A DNA stretch of 64,000 nt from Laburnicola sp. R22_1 (taxonomy: Eukaryota > Ascomycota > Dothideomycetes > Pleosporales > Didymosphaeriaceae): NCBI GenBank assembly GCA_014281115.1, contig JACONQ010000010.1, positions 2,480,001 to 2,544,000 of the forward strand. Direction: 5' to 3'. Positions within the stretch are counted from its first letter, which is position 1. Each line of letters starts with the position of its first letter. A model generated the notes under the pieces. The model searched no databases. It was not told where the DNA came from and was given only the letters and a program-made list of their open reading frames with translations. This document shows, one piece after another, positions 11,351 through 22,619 of this stretch. The position numbers and the translations under genes are program-made.

Positions 11351-13671
11351 ATGGCGACGGTAAAGGAGCAGGTGGGAGAGGTGCTCCTGGGCACCACCGA
11401 CGAGCCGCAGCTCTCCACGCTCATGCGCCAGACTTTCATGCGACATGCCAAAAAGGACGAGAACGGCAATTCCTATCTGGACCAGGAGAACTTTATCGAG
11501 GCCGTCGCGCCCGAAAGCGAAGACTACGTACATGCCCCTCTGAAACGTGTCGAGTGCACGGGAGCTGACATTGCGCGTTTCCTTAGCACAAGATCAAGCG
11601 CTACCAGTATGGCATCCTCTTCTACGTCGCCGACCGCGAGGAGAAGGGCCGGGTGACGCTCCAGGATTGGGCGGTATTCCAGAACCTGCTCGCGAAGCCG
11701 GATGCTGAGTATGAAGTCATCTTCCGCTTCTTCGACCGCGACCGGTCCGGCTACATCGACTTCGAGGAGTTCTATGAGACGTGGAAGGCACACAAAGGGG
11801 AGGACAGCCTGCCGTTCAACTGGAACTCGGAGTGGGCGACGCTGTACATTGGCTCCAAGAACAAGCGACACATTATGACCTATCCCCAGTTCGCGCAGAT
11901 GCTTCGGGGTCTGCAGGGAGAGCGTGTCCGCCAGGCCTTTGTGTACTTTGACAAAAACAAGGACGGATATATTGAGCCTGAAGAGTTTCAGCGCATCATC
12001 CGGGAGACGGCGGCCCACAAGCTGTCCGACTACCTCCTCGAGAACCTCCCTACCCTGTGCAACATTTCGACCGGCAGCAAGATCTCGTATGCCAACGTCC
12101 GAGCCTTCCAGAACATGATCCAGCAGATGGATATGGTCGAGCTCATTATCCGGAACGCGACGACCAAGAGTGCAGATGGCAAGATTACCCGCACTGACTT
12201 CCTCAACGAGGCCTCGCGGATCAGTCGCTTCAATCTTTATACTCCTATGGAGGCGGACATTCTCTTCCACTTCGCCGGCTTGGACGAGCCATCTGGGAGA
12301 CTAGGCCTGCGCGACTTTGCTCGTGTGCTGGATCCTTCCTGGCACACGGCGTATACTCTCGGTGCCAGCAATATCGCAGATGTCGGCCAGAAAGCGTTTG
12401 CTACCACGCAATCTATTCTCCACGATGTGCTGGAATCTGTACATCATTTCGCGCTCGGATCCCTGGCAGGAGCGTTTGGTGCTTTCATGGTCTATCCTAT
12501 CGATCTCGTCAAGACGCGGATGCAGAACCAGAGGAGCTCGGCAGTCGGCCAGGTCTTGTATAAGAACTCGATCGACTGCGCGAAGAAGGTCGTGAAAAAC
12601 GAGGGTTTCCGGGGGCTGTACTCTGGTGTTCTTCCTCAGCTTGTTGGCGTGGCACCGGAGAAGGCTATTAAGCTGACGGTGAACGATTTGGTGCGAGGAA
12701 AGTTCACAGACAAGGCTACAGGCCACATCTGGCTGGGATGGGAGCTTTTAGCAGGTGGTGCTGCAGGTGGATGTCAAGTGGTAAATACGACCCTGTTTTG
12801 GCGACATGAGCTTGGACGGAGAGAATCTAACCGCACTGCTGCAGGTCTTCACCAATCCTCTTGAGATTGTCAAGATTAGATTACAAGTGCAGGGCGAAAT
12901 CGCTAAGTCGGCAGACGGAGCCCCTAAACGATCAGCGATGTGGATTATCCGCAACTTGGGTCTTGTGGGCCTGTACAAGGGTGCTAGCGCGTGTCTTCTG
13001 CGCGATGGTGAGCTTGTTTGAAGGTGGTGAGCATGTTGAATGCTAACAAGCAATAGTTCCCTTTTCGGCCATCTACTTCCCTACCTATAGTCACTTGAAG
13101 AGGGACTTCTTTGGCGAGAGCCCGCAGAAGTCGCTTGGCGTACTACAAATGCTAACGGCAGGTGCCATCGCGGGTATGCCTGCAGCATACCTCACAACCC
13201 CTTGCGATGTCATCAAGACGAGACTCCAAGTCGAGGCGCGAAAGGGCGAGGCTGTCTACACAGGTCTTCGGCACGCGGCGCAGACCATCTACAAAGAGGA
13301 GGGGTTCAAGGCATTTTTCAAGGGCGGCCCAGCGCGTATTATGCGATCGTCTCCCCAGTTCGGATTCACGCTCGCTGGTTACGAGGTGCTGCAACGGTGG
13401 GTGATGGAAGCTTTCCATGGAAGAATGTCACTGACGCATACAACACAGAGCACTCCCGATGCCAGGCTCGCAGGCCGGGGCCGAGCCCAGCGGCCATATC
13501 GAACCCGGAGTCGGGCTTGCAGAAGCGAAGGCACCGTTGCCGTATCTGCGCAGCCGGAACGCGCTCAAGGTCATCCTCGACCTGGACGAGAACTTTGGAC
13601 GGCCGAGACTGCCGCCAGGCAAGACGTTTACTGGAATTCCCGGTTTCGGTGGTAAGTCACAGCAGTCTTGA
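11351..13671 (+). CDS. AGC1: Calcium-binding mitochondrial aspartate/glutamate carrier (Agc1/aralar type)
   Basis: Exons 11351-11527, 11587-12780, 12845-13007, 13057-13396 and 13449-13671 encode 698 residues, normal for fungal Agc1. The N-terminal half has EF-hand loops at about residues 108-120 ([12 protein letters not shown]) and 180-192 ([12 protein letters not shown]). From about residue 345 come three mitochondrial-carrier repeats with the PxDxxK-type signatures [22 protein letters not shown] and [11 protein letters not shown]. The last exon gives the conserved tail [20 protein letters not shown] and DLDENFG, supporting the GTGGGT donor at 13397. The family exchanges aspartate for glutamate across the inner membrane, feeds the malate-aspartate shuttle and is tuned by Ca2+. 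A GTAAGT near 13651 leaves a small chance of one more short exon after residue 690. Confidence 0.95.
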
Positions 13672-15657
13672 TTGGGCGCATGCACGGAGGAAGCGTTGGC
13701 GGAGGGGTAAAATGGGATTGGACGGGTATGCCGTCTGAGACTTTGTTTCTGCATTTTCAGCCAATTGGTTTCTTTTTTGGCGTGGGTTTGCTCGAGGGGA
13801 CGGCTGTCAGTTTCTGGTCAGCCGCACCGGGGGTGGGGGTGTTTTGGGGCGCGGCAGACCGTGTTGGGACGGGGGGCGGGATTGCATGGATGGGTAGACA
13901 TAGACGGTGGTCAGCCTGGCGAATGCGGGCGGTGTCATGTTGTTGCTAGTGGGGCGGGTCGGGAGGGAGAGAGGCATCTGTACGATAGGCGGGACGAAGG
14001 CGGATGGCAGCACGGGCCAACAGCGGGGCGAAGGTGAGGGTAGGGAGAACGCAGTTGCATTGCATCGTCTTGTCTCACTAGCCGAACCAAACATGCCCTC
14101 ATGCGAAAACGGGCATGCCAGCAGAAAGACAGCACAGCACAGCACAGCACAGCACAGCACAGACGGCGGGATGCTGCGGCAAGCGGGTACATGGGAACAG
14201 GTAGCTGGGAGCAGAAGGGAAGGGGGCGGCTGTTTACTATATTTTGCCATCATGATGTCTCACTGGGCCGCAAGTCCACTGCGGGGGGTTTTTTTTCTAG
14301 CTGCTGGCGCTGGTGTTGGGGAGGAGGGGTCAACCTGGGTGTACCGTTTGGGATGGGCGTGCGGGCAGTAGTATGCGGAGTCGAGGACTAGACCAAGCCA
14401 TGTTCCCCATGTTCCCTCCCCCTCCCCCTCCCCCGGCGCAGGCCAGGGCCTCGACCCGGAGAAAGCAGGGTGCCGCGGGCGTGCCGTGCGTAGTAGGCTT
14501 GTAGCCTGGCCTGTCCGGGGCACGGCGGGGGGCAGGTGGGCACCGTGGGCACAAAGTTAGCGGGTAGCGACGTCGAATGAGGCTGATGGAGCCGCGTTCG
14601 CGTTTACCGTGTGCCGTCTCGTCCGTCAGCAGCCAGCCCGTGAGCCTGACAGCTGGAGACGTACCGCTCGCTGCGCCTTGAGCTCCTTCCAAGGGTTCGC
14701 CCGCGACCTTGCTGCTTGCTGATGGCTCGCTGTGCCGCTGGCCCTCGCAGACTGCCACCCCGACCGACACCATCTGTCTCTCCCCGTCACTCCCCGTCAC
14801 CATCACGGCCGCCGTCTGCACCCTCGCCGCCCCGCGAGCGCGAGCGTGCCGGCCCTCGGTATTACGCCTCGCCATCACCAGCTGAGCCGCGCCCACCCCA
14901 CCGCGACTGCGACTGCGACCGCCCACCCGCCAGCAACCTGCGCCCGTGCCTTCACCGTGTGTGCACCCTCGCCGAGGACCCCCCTGACCGTCACTCCCCA
15001 TGCCTCCGTCGCCCCCGTCGTGCCAGCGCCTTGGTTGTTGACGCATGGTCGCCATCGGCAGCCGCTCCCTTCTCCACCGCTTGAGGCTGAGCGGGAGTCG
15101 TCGCACCTCGGGTACGTCTCCACCGCGCAGAGCCGCATCGCCTGCCTTTTCCTGCCCGCCGCCATGGCCATGGCCATTCCGTTCCATTCACTCGTTTGCT
15201 GCAATCTCTCCGCCTGTTTTCCGCTCGCCGCCCATGCCCGGGAGCAGTGCGCTTATTCTATGCAACTTCCTATTTCGGCCCCTGTCTGTCTCCGAACGTC
15301 GCCTGCCTCCGTTTACGTCTGCTCCTGGTGGTCTCGTTCGATTCCTCTGCCTTCTCTGGTCCCATGTTTCATGTTTCATGTCTCCATGCGTGCTGCCCTT
15401 CCAGAGTCCGTTTCACGTCCTCCATGTCATGTAAAATTGTTGTTGCACAAGCTGCCTGCCTGCGGCTGCGCTGACCGCCCTCCAGACACTCCCAGCCTGG
15501 TTCCGTTGACACGTGCGGCTCTGTCTGCAGCCTTGGCCCAATAACCCTCAGCTCCTGCCAAAGGCAGTGTGGGGGCTGATTGTGCGTCCTCCAACCTTGA
15601 CCCTGTCTGCTCTCTCTGACCGAGGCTACGCTCCATAGCCTCAGCGTCAGGCGACGA
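13672..15657. other. Long GC-rich spacer and leader before the C2H2 factor gene
   Basis: Nearly 2 kb without a supportable gene. It has G-rich then C/T-rich blocks, a pentanucleotide microsatellite at 14129-14161, a C-rich run at 14407-14435, and several short upstream ATGs. The final 900 bp is pyrimidine-biased like a long 5' leader. Open frames on either strand (for example 14330-15187 minus) are Arg/Gly or Pro-rich products of base composition. Confidence 0.55.
14129..14161. repeat. Pentanucleotide microsatellite (CAGCA)n
   Basis: More than six uninterrupted copies of the 5-bp unit AGCAC. Confidence 0.95.
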
Positions 15658-17548
15658 ATGTCAGCCAACTACGATTCCGACGACGCCTTGCCAAAATCGC
15701 CAGGTCTTGAAGCTGTCAGACCCAGAGCTACCCCCTCTCCCTCGCCGCCGCCCATCATCACTCACCAGGTGCCTGTTTCGTCGACCACTCAGAACGTCAG
15801 TTCTCCTTCCTCGAGAAGACGCAACAAGTCTAATCGGAGAAAGACGCGCCCGTGCCAAGGGGACTTTGTGCTCATTCGCGTCATGGATCCCAACCAGCCC
15901 GATATAGCACGCCAAGTCGGTGAGCGGGCACTCAATTCGGATTCAGGCTCGGATCTAGAGGACGAGGACATGGACGACTGGCCCCCGACTGCTGAAGCCG
16001 AGCAGGCTCCCAAGCAATCAGATCCACCCGCAGAAGCATCTTGTGACCTGTCCACGGTAGCCCAGAAAGCTCTTGATGCCGTCAATCCAGCGCCGCAACA
16101 TACTTTCGCCAAGCCGTCTGCGCGGCCATTGCATCGAGATTCGGTTGTTGAGCCTGATAACCCAGAGTCAAGATCATTCCGGAAGGATAGTTCTGCATCT
16201 CAAGCCGCGGATGCTGGTACCACGGCGAATGGGGCTCGGAATCAGCTAAAAGATGCCAACGTCAAACCGGCCCCGTTTGGCGCCTCTATATCAGTGATGG
16301 ACGAGCGGAACGGGTCGACTGCAAACGGACATGCAAAGCCCGACTCATCACCGATACCGCCTGACCTGTCCGAGCTAACCATACCACCTCGAAGAGGCTC
16401 ACCTAGCCAAAAGCTCCCGGCACTACAAACGCCCCAATCACCTCCCCAAGATGGGGCGGCCAGCTCGCCCAGCCAGAATCAACCACTGCCGGGATTCCAG
16501 CATATCAGTGATATAGCAGACACAGCAATACAAGAGCAGGAGACGAACCGGGCGCATATAGTTGCACATCGGCAATCAATATCTTCAACAGGACAATCGC
16601 CAACCTCGGTAAGCCGCCAGCTTTCCATCACATCTCTCTCCCCCAGCAGCGCCTACGTCCCCCTCAGTGCTACTTCCCCGGGCGGCGGGCCTGAGTTCCA
16701 GACTCGAGACCCCTTCCTGCGAGCAGGACAGCACCTCACGCTCTTCGGCACACGCAGACCGTCCCAGGCGTCCGATTCGGGCCCCTATTCGGCGACGCTG
16801 CATTCCGCATCCACAAACGACAGCTACCAGAGCTCAGCAGAAGGCGTCAGTCCCGGTGCCCAAGCGACACCCATAGACGTGCGGCAACCGCGTCTGAGCA
16901 TCGACGGGACGCTAGCATCGCGGACTCTCCCGCCGCCCGTGGGCCCAAACGTCCAACACATGGCGCCTCATGCGTCCGGGGGGTTCAAATGCGACCATCC
17001 AGGCTGCACAGCCGTGCCGTTCCAAACCCAGTATCTACTAAAGTGAGTCTGCGTCTCCCCTAAAAGACGCGCATGTTGAAACGTCTACGGGATGGGATAA
17101 CATGACGACTAACACGCGCAGCTCCCACGCAAACGTCCACTCGCAAAGCCGCCCGCACTACTGCCCCGTCGCGGGCTGCCCCCGCAGCGAAGGCGGCAAG
17201 GGCTTCAAGCGGAAAAACGAAATGATTCGCCATGGCCTCGTGCATGCGTCGCCAGGGTACGTGTGTCCTTTTTGCCCGGATCGCGAACACAAGTATCCGC
17301 GGCCGGATAATTTGCAGAGGTATGTTGTGTATTTGCGAGATTGATGGAGGTGTGTGTGGTGCTGACGCTTGGGTTATAGGCATGTGAGGGTGCATCATGT
17401 GGATAAGGATAAGGATGATCCGATGTTGAGGGAGGTGTTGGCGCAGAGGCCCGAGGGGGGCAGTCGGGGGAGGAGGAGGCGGGTGAGTTTGACTGGTTGT
17501 TTTTGAGGGATTGTGATGGGCTTACGTGGGTAGTAGATTTCGTCGTAG
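15658..17548 (+). CDS. C2H2 zinc-finger transcription factor with long disordered N-terminus
   Basis: Exons 15658-17042, 17122-17319, 17380-17482 and a 12-nt last exon 17537-17548 encode 565 residues. Residues 1-440 are Ser/Pro-rich and likely disordered. Three finger-like modules follow: CDHPGC...H...H (split by intron 1), YCPVAGC...KRKNEMIRHGLVH, and YVCPFCP...RPDNLQRHVRVHH. The tail is basic (GGSRGRRRRISS). Each intron boundary restores the finger frame exactly: donors GTGAGT, GTATGT and GTGAGT, acceptors GCAG, TATAG and TAG. The paired Cys/His spacing implies zinc-dependent DNA binding in the nucleus. I recognise a conserved Pezizomycotina arrangement but cannot name targets. The terminal exon adds only ISS and the stop. 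Confidence 0.88.
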
Positions 17549-17924
17549 CCGACTCGGGTGGGGCGGCTGGTGGTGGTGGTGTATACACGATGCGATGTCT
17601 ACACTTTTGAGGGGAGAAGATTTATCCTGCCAAGGGGGTTGGACACGGACGACTGACTGACTGATTGACTGCATATTGGGGGGGCTTGTTTGCACGGTTC
17701 GTTCGATTGACGGGCTTTGTTTGTTTGCTTCATCACGGCTGGGTGGGGGGGGGCGCTTGACTTTTCTCCCCTTTTTCTTTTGTTTGGATTCATTCGATGT
17801 TGATTGTTTATTTGGCGATTAACGAGCGGGCGTGCGGGTGTTTTCCTTTTTTCTTTTTTCTAAGAGCAACACGGCACGACACTCGGCTCATCTGTTCTCT
17901 TGACATTCCTTGCTGCACTTGGGA

Positions 17925-18000
17925 AGGAAAGGAAAGGAAAGGAAAGGAAAGGCAAGGCAAGGAAAGGAAAGGCAAGGCAAGGAAAGGAAAGGAAAGGAAA
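17925..18000. repeat. Purine pentanucleotide microsatellite (GGAAA/GGCAA)n
   Basis: About 15 copies of GGAAA with interspersed GGCAA variants, all purine-rich on plus. Confidence 0.93.
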
Positions 18001-18173
18001 TGGAGGCGTTACCATGGTGTTTTCCTTGGTTGGTTGGTTGGGTTGGTTGATCCTTTGTTGATATTTTGTTTTTCGTTGATATTTGCGTGCGTGCGTGCGG
18101 ATGTGGTTCCCACCATCATCAAAAGGGGATTGAATGGGAATGAAATGGAATAAAATAGTTACTGGTGGCACAG

Positions 18174-18263
18174 ATGGGATGGATGGATGGATGGATGGTT
18201 GGTTGGTTGGTTGGTTATTCCTAGCAGTCAGTACATATGGATGGATGGATGGATGGATGGTTA
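18174..18263. repeat. Tetranucleotide microsatellites (GGAT)n and (GGTT)n
   Basis: Two GGAT tracts (about 18175-18198 and 18238-18260) with a GGTT tract between them at about 18197-18215. Confidence 0.9.
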
Positions 18264-18444
18264 CCTAGTTGAGATGGTATATTGACTGTTCTTGTTCTTG
18301 GGGAAATGGAGCTATGCTATCTTATCTTATGATATTGTATGATATCGTGTGCTATGCTATTCTATTCTATCCTATTCTATGCTATTCTACCCCTTCTTGC
18401 GCTTTTAGCGTTTCCTCTTTCTTTCTTTTTTTGGTTTGTTTGTT

Positions 18445-18497
18445 TCTTTCTTTCTTTCTTTCGTCCTTGGTTGGTTGGTTGGTTGGTTGGTTGGTTT
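18445..18497. repeat. (CTTT)n followed by (GGTT)n microsatellite
   Basis: CTTT repeats at about 18445-18462 run into seven GGTT units ending at 18497. Confidence 0.9.
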
Positions 18498-18681
18498 GGT
18501 GACGTTGGTGACTTTGGTAACTTGCTACTTCCCTAGATGGATACTTTTCTTTTCTTTCCTTCTATCCTCCCCGTATCCTTCTCTCCTCGTTCGTATCCTT
18601 CTCTTCTCTCCTCGCTCCTATTCTTCTACCCTATCCTCCTCTTATTATCCCACCTACCCAACCAATCAATTCAAAAACTAA

Positions 18682-18712
18682 CTAATTAAACGAATTAATT
18701 AATTAATTAACT
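18682..18712. repeat. (AATT)n microsatellite
   Basis: AATTAATT repeats, about five units, self-complementary. Confidence 0.85.
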
Positions 18713-19579
18713 CCCTTCTACACATCCTAACGTCTACCTTCTGCGCTCTGTTCCTATTATTATTACTATTCCTATTCCTATTGCGTGCTATGCCGTGCCG
18801 TGCTGTGCTTGTATGGAATAACTACACACGCACTCTTTCTCGCGCGCTCTTATACACATCTAGTACGTCCTCACGCCTTCTTATCATCTAATTTCATCCC
18901 ATCCAATTTCATCCCATCCAATTCCATCCAACCCAATCCAATCCAACCTCGAAATCCTAACCCAGGTATACCCCCCCCCACACACACACGCAAACAACCT
19001 AAACCCACCCTAACCCACCCCAACCCCAATAACTAACAATCTCACACCTGCCTACTGTCCACCTATCATCTATCATCTATCTATTATCTATCATCTATCC
19101 TCTATCCCTAGGAAAACCAACATCCCTTCCCCCCCCAAAAAAAAAAATAAAAAACAATCGCTTGAAATAACCCCACCACTATAACCACCACTATGACCCT
19201 GTGATGCGATATGTGAATAATACCTACCTACCCAGGTAAGTAAGTAACCAAGCAACCTCCAGCCAAGAAGAGTGCGTGCGTGCGTGCTTCCTGCCTGCCT
19301 TTAACACACACAGTAGATGAAACAACAAAGCCAGCCCAGCCCAGTGCAGCAGCAGAGGATTGAAAATCCACTACGAGTCCGTACGTACTGCATCATCATC
19401 ATCGTCACATGCACCACATCATGCGCCCATCAACAAAAAAAAACGCACTTCCGCATCAGCATGGTATCATGAGATTTTTGTCATTTCCATACTACATGAC
19501 CTGCAAGGGCCGAATGCCACGTCACGCCATGGAACCCGTGAATGCCAGAAAGAGACGTCCTACCACCACCCCCACGCAA

Positions 19580-20466
19580 CTAGTACCTCTTCCCCTCGCG
19601 GAGCACATCGCTGTACTCCTCCAGCGGGCCCCGCGGAAGCTTCGTCTCCTTCCACAGATTGGGCGTGAGGAAACCGTACGAGTTGGCGACGGCCACGAAC
19701 GTAGCCTTGAGTGTGTTCTCGAGCGTCTTGGTCGACCCCGACGACGCCGTGTAGATGTCCGAGACGCCGGCGAGCTGCAAGAGACGCTTGACGGCGGGCG
19801 AGGCGACAAGGCCGGTACCACGGGGCGCGGGGATGAGGCGCACCGTGACGGAGCCGCACTTGCCCGACTCCTTGGTGGGCAGCGAGTGCGGCTCACCGAG
19901 GTTGGTGCCCCAGTAGCCTCTTCGGATGGGCACGACGCTGAGCTTGGCGATGATGATGGCGGCCCGGATCGCCGTCGCGACTTCCTTGGACGTCTTGATG
20001 CCGAGCCCAACGTGGCCCTCCGAGTCGCCGATGACGACGATGGCCTTGAACCGCGTACGCTGTCCGGCGCGCGTTTGCTTCTGCACGGGCTTGATCTTCA
20101 TCACCTCGTCCTTGAGCTTGGGCAGGAAGAAGTCGACAATCTGGTACTCCTTGATGGCGAGAGAGTGGAGGTAGCTGCGACTTTCGTTAGTTCCTGGCCT
20201 GGCGTGCGCATCGTGGGTTGGACGTACATCTCCTCCATGCTCTTGATCTTGCCGGCCTTTACGAGACGGCCGAGCTTGGTGACGGGCTGCCATTCCTTCT
20301 CCTGTGCCAATTGTCAATGTTGTCGGGGGTTCCAGCGTTCGTGCGTCCATACCTCGGCCTTGCCGCGACGGCCACGGCCACGGCCACGTCCGCGACCACG
20401 GTCGCCGCGGTCGCCTCGAGATCCAAATCCACCGCGGGCGGGGGCGGGTGCTCCAGCGTCAGCCAT
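19580..20466 (-). CDS. RPS2: Small ribosomal subunit protein uS5 (RPS2)
   Basis: Exons 20353-20466, 20228-20301 and 19580-20174 encode 260 residues. The Arg/Gly-rich N-terminus ([15 protein letters not shown]) is typical of eukaryotic RPS2 and a usual site of arginine methylation. The S5 domain follows, including [39 protein letters not shown] and [22 protein letters not shown]. Using the GTACGT donor at 20227 restores the conserved EEIYLHSL, fixing intron 2. A further intron (20488-20547; GTAAGT...CAGTAG) appears in the 5' leader, as is frequent in ribosomal-protein genes. The protein sits near the mRNA entry channel of the 40S subunit. The long frame on the opposite strand is a shadow. Confidence 0.97.
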
Positions 20467-20547
20467 GTTGAGTCGATGTAGAGACGGCTACTGGGATTGT
20501 GTGAGAAGCTGCAGGCGAGAGTAATTTCGAGAGGAACAATTACTTAC

Positions 20548-21146
20548 GGTGTGATGCTGGGGTTAGTGCTGGTGTCGCGATGCTCGACGGAGAGTAGCTG
20601 TGGTCAATTTTGTGCGGAGGTGGTGGCTCGCTAAGCGAGCGGAATTCTTGGCATCCGCGGTGGGCTGCCTTAGTCAGCACTTCACTCTAATTGCATGTCG
20701 AATAGCGAAATCGACTTGAACATGTAACTCCATCCTACGGTAACTGTTGCGAGCGGCACACGCAATACTTTTGATCATTGCTACTTTCTTTCACCCGGAT
20801 CCTCAAGATGATCTCGACAGAACGTGCAGTCAGTGAAAAAGGACCCAACGGCCCGGATAACCCTGCTTCAGAAGGCTCACGGCAGTGAATGCACGGCAGC
20901 ATGAACACATACATGCTGAGACACGCTTGACCTCTTCCCGCGCAGCTTCACTGATGTTGTCACCTGCGCCTACTGCACGCGAGCATCTTGGCTGACTAAG
21001 GACTTCCGAACGCCCTGATTCGTCCACAAGCACGTAGGTACCGATCTTCGCCGGAAGCTCACCTGGACGCATCATCACCAGACATCCTGAGCTTCGAGCT
21101 CCCTATCTCCACTCTCTACGACATATCCGTATCCTCCTCGTTTACT
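20548..21146. promoter_or_regulatory. Divergent promoter region, RPS2 and coiled-coil gene
   Basis: About 600 bp between the first non-coding exon of RPS2 (minus) and the next plus-strand start. No gene is supported. The promoter role is inferred from orientation; I did not identify specific sites. Confidence 0.5.
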
Positions 21147-22619
21147 ATGTCGCTATTCAACTCCGTGCTGGGCTCCATCTCGCCTCGTTTCCGCGATTCC
21201 TTCGAAGACGCGCGCGCGCAAGAGCACGAACTTCCTGTATACAGGTCCCCGTCGCCAGCTCCGCGGATACCTCCCCCGATAGCTTCTACCGTGCTGTGGA
21301 GCGTTCCCGCGACGAATCTTGCGCCTCCCCCGCGGCTTCCTGACGACCTTCTTGCGCTCCAACGACGGGCACGACACCTCGAACAGCAGCTCCAAGGCTT
21401 GCTCGACGCACAGGCTGATGGCTTGATGAGCGGCTTAGTTGGCAACGGGCCAATGCCAGACGATCTCGTCTCGAACGGCAGCACCACCCCGACCGTGAGC
21501 AGTGTCCGCAGCTCCAGCAGAAGTGCAGAGAGCGAGGAGCACGCGCATGCGCCTCGGAAGAAGAAAGTCGGGCTCGCTGCGGCCAGGAAAGGCATATCGA
21601 AGCGCATACAGCAGCTCGCTAGCGTCAAAGCCGAGGAACTGGACTATCTAGACGAGGACCTGAGTGATCTGCAGGTCATTGTTGACAAAACAGGTGCTTG
21701 GAGCAAGAAGCGAGCGCGGCTAGAGAAGAAGATCCGCGACATCGAGGGAGACAGCAGTGGCTCGCGGGCGGAGATGTTACAAAGGGAAGCGTCCAAGCTG
21801 GAGCACGAGATACGGCAGAAGGAAGACGAGTTGTCGAGACTCAAAGCCCGGCATCGCCGTGTGCTCGACGAGCTGTCTAATTCCCAAAACGCTGTCGAAG
21901 CGAAGCTTTCTTCGTACAAAGCTTCCCTCGCGATACTGGACAAGGACGTTGCCAGCTTCCTCGCCCGACCGCCAGATACGAACCACGTTCCGTTGTCGTC
22001 TTCGCCGTTTCTCTCGCTGCCTCCCAGGCGACGCACCCTTGAAATGGCGCACGACTATTGGAACGAAGAGCATATGCGGCTAGTAGAGAAGTGCGAGGAA
22101 GTCGACATTGAGCGCGCCGCATTGAACGACGGCGCAGTTCTTTGGGACAACGTCGTCAAGAAGATAGTTGGCTTCGAGTCTAACCTGCAAGACCTCCTGC
22201 AGCCATCTGGCCAGTCTACCTCCGCGCCATCAGAACTGATGGCCAAGATGGAGACGATCATCCACTACCTCGAGGAGAAGGTCGACTTGGTGAGATCCAG
22301 AAACTGGAACCTCCTCTTCGCGGCTATCAGTGCCGAGCTCGAAGCTTTCAAGCAGGGCAAGGACGTGCTGGAAGAGGCGCTTGGCGTGGGGAAGAAAGGG
22401 AAGGGAAAAGTGGGGGATCCGCTTCGGGGTACGGATACCGCACGTGACGACAGCGAGACCGAGGTGGAAGAGGTGTCGAGATCGACGATTAGGATTGGGC
22501 GCGAGCCGTCTGGGCTGGTTGTTGAGCCGCCGAAGCAGACCTTGTTTCACGTGGATGATGAGGATCCGGATCCGGATCCGGAGCTGATGATTTCTCATCA
22601 GGATACGGATACTGATTAG
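21147..22619 (+). CDS. Coiled-coil protein, possibly Atg28 family
   Basis: A single exon of 490 residues. After a Pro-rich N-terminus comes a heptad-like stretch (about residues 70-95, LQRRARHLEQQLQGLLDAQADGL), then a basic/Ser linker and a long charged coiled coil (about 135-260, including EAELSYKAS-like heptads and EKKIRDIEG). The C-terminus is acidic (DDEDPDPDPELM). The LEQQLQ-LLDAQ-GL motif near residue 80 recalls the Pezizomycotina proteins annotated as autophagy-related protein 28, scaffold-like coiled coils. I am not certain of that link. There is no transmembrane segment or catalytic motif. It is divergent from RPS2. Confidence 0.8.
   Translation: MSLFNSVLGSISPRFRDSFEDARAQEHELPVYRSPSPAPRIPPPIASTVLWSVPATNLAPPPRLPDDLLALQRRARHLEQQLQGLLDAQADGLMSGLVGNGPMPDDLVSNGSTTPTVSSVRSSSRSAESEEHAHAPRKKKVGLAAARKGISKRIQQLASVKAEELDYLDEDLSDLQVIVDKTGAWSKKRARLEKKIRDIEGDSSGSRAEMLQREASKLEHEIRQKEDELSRLKARHRRVLDELSNSQNAVEAKLSSYKASLAILDKDVASFLARPPDTNHVPLSSSPFLSLPPRRRTLEMAHDYWNEEHMRLVEKCEEVDIERAALNDGAVLWDNVVKKIVGFESNLQDLLQPSGQSTSAPSELMAKMETIIHYLEEKVDLVRSRNWNLLFAAISAELEAFKQGKDVLEEALGVGKKGKGKVGDPLRGTDTARDDSETEVEEVSRSTIRIGREPSGLVVEPPKQTLFHVDDEDPDPDPELMISHQDTDTD

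Larger units (their letters stand above)
17549..19579. other. Convergent spacer full of microsatellites
   Basis: A 2-kb gap between the 3' end of the C2H2 gene and the 3' end of RPS2. It is a patchwork of simple repeats and strand-asymmetric tracts (purine-rich then pyrimidine-rich), with no credible coding frame. The frames that appear are translations of GGAAA, GGTT and CTTT repeats. Confidence 0.7.

Noticed and set aside
14330..15187. 285-codon frame on the minus strand
   Set aside because: Arg/Gly/Ala-rich composition artefact of GC-rich leader DNA; no domain and no splice or start context.
19409..20524. 371-codon plus-strand frame opposite RPS2
   Set aside because: Antisense shadow of a conserved, codon-biased ribosomal-protein gene.
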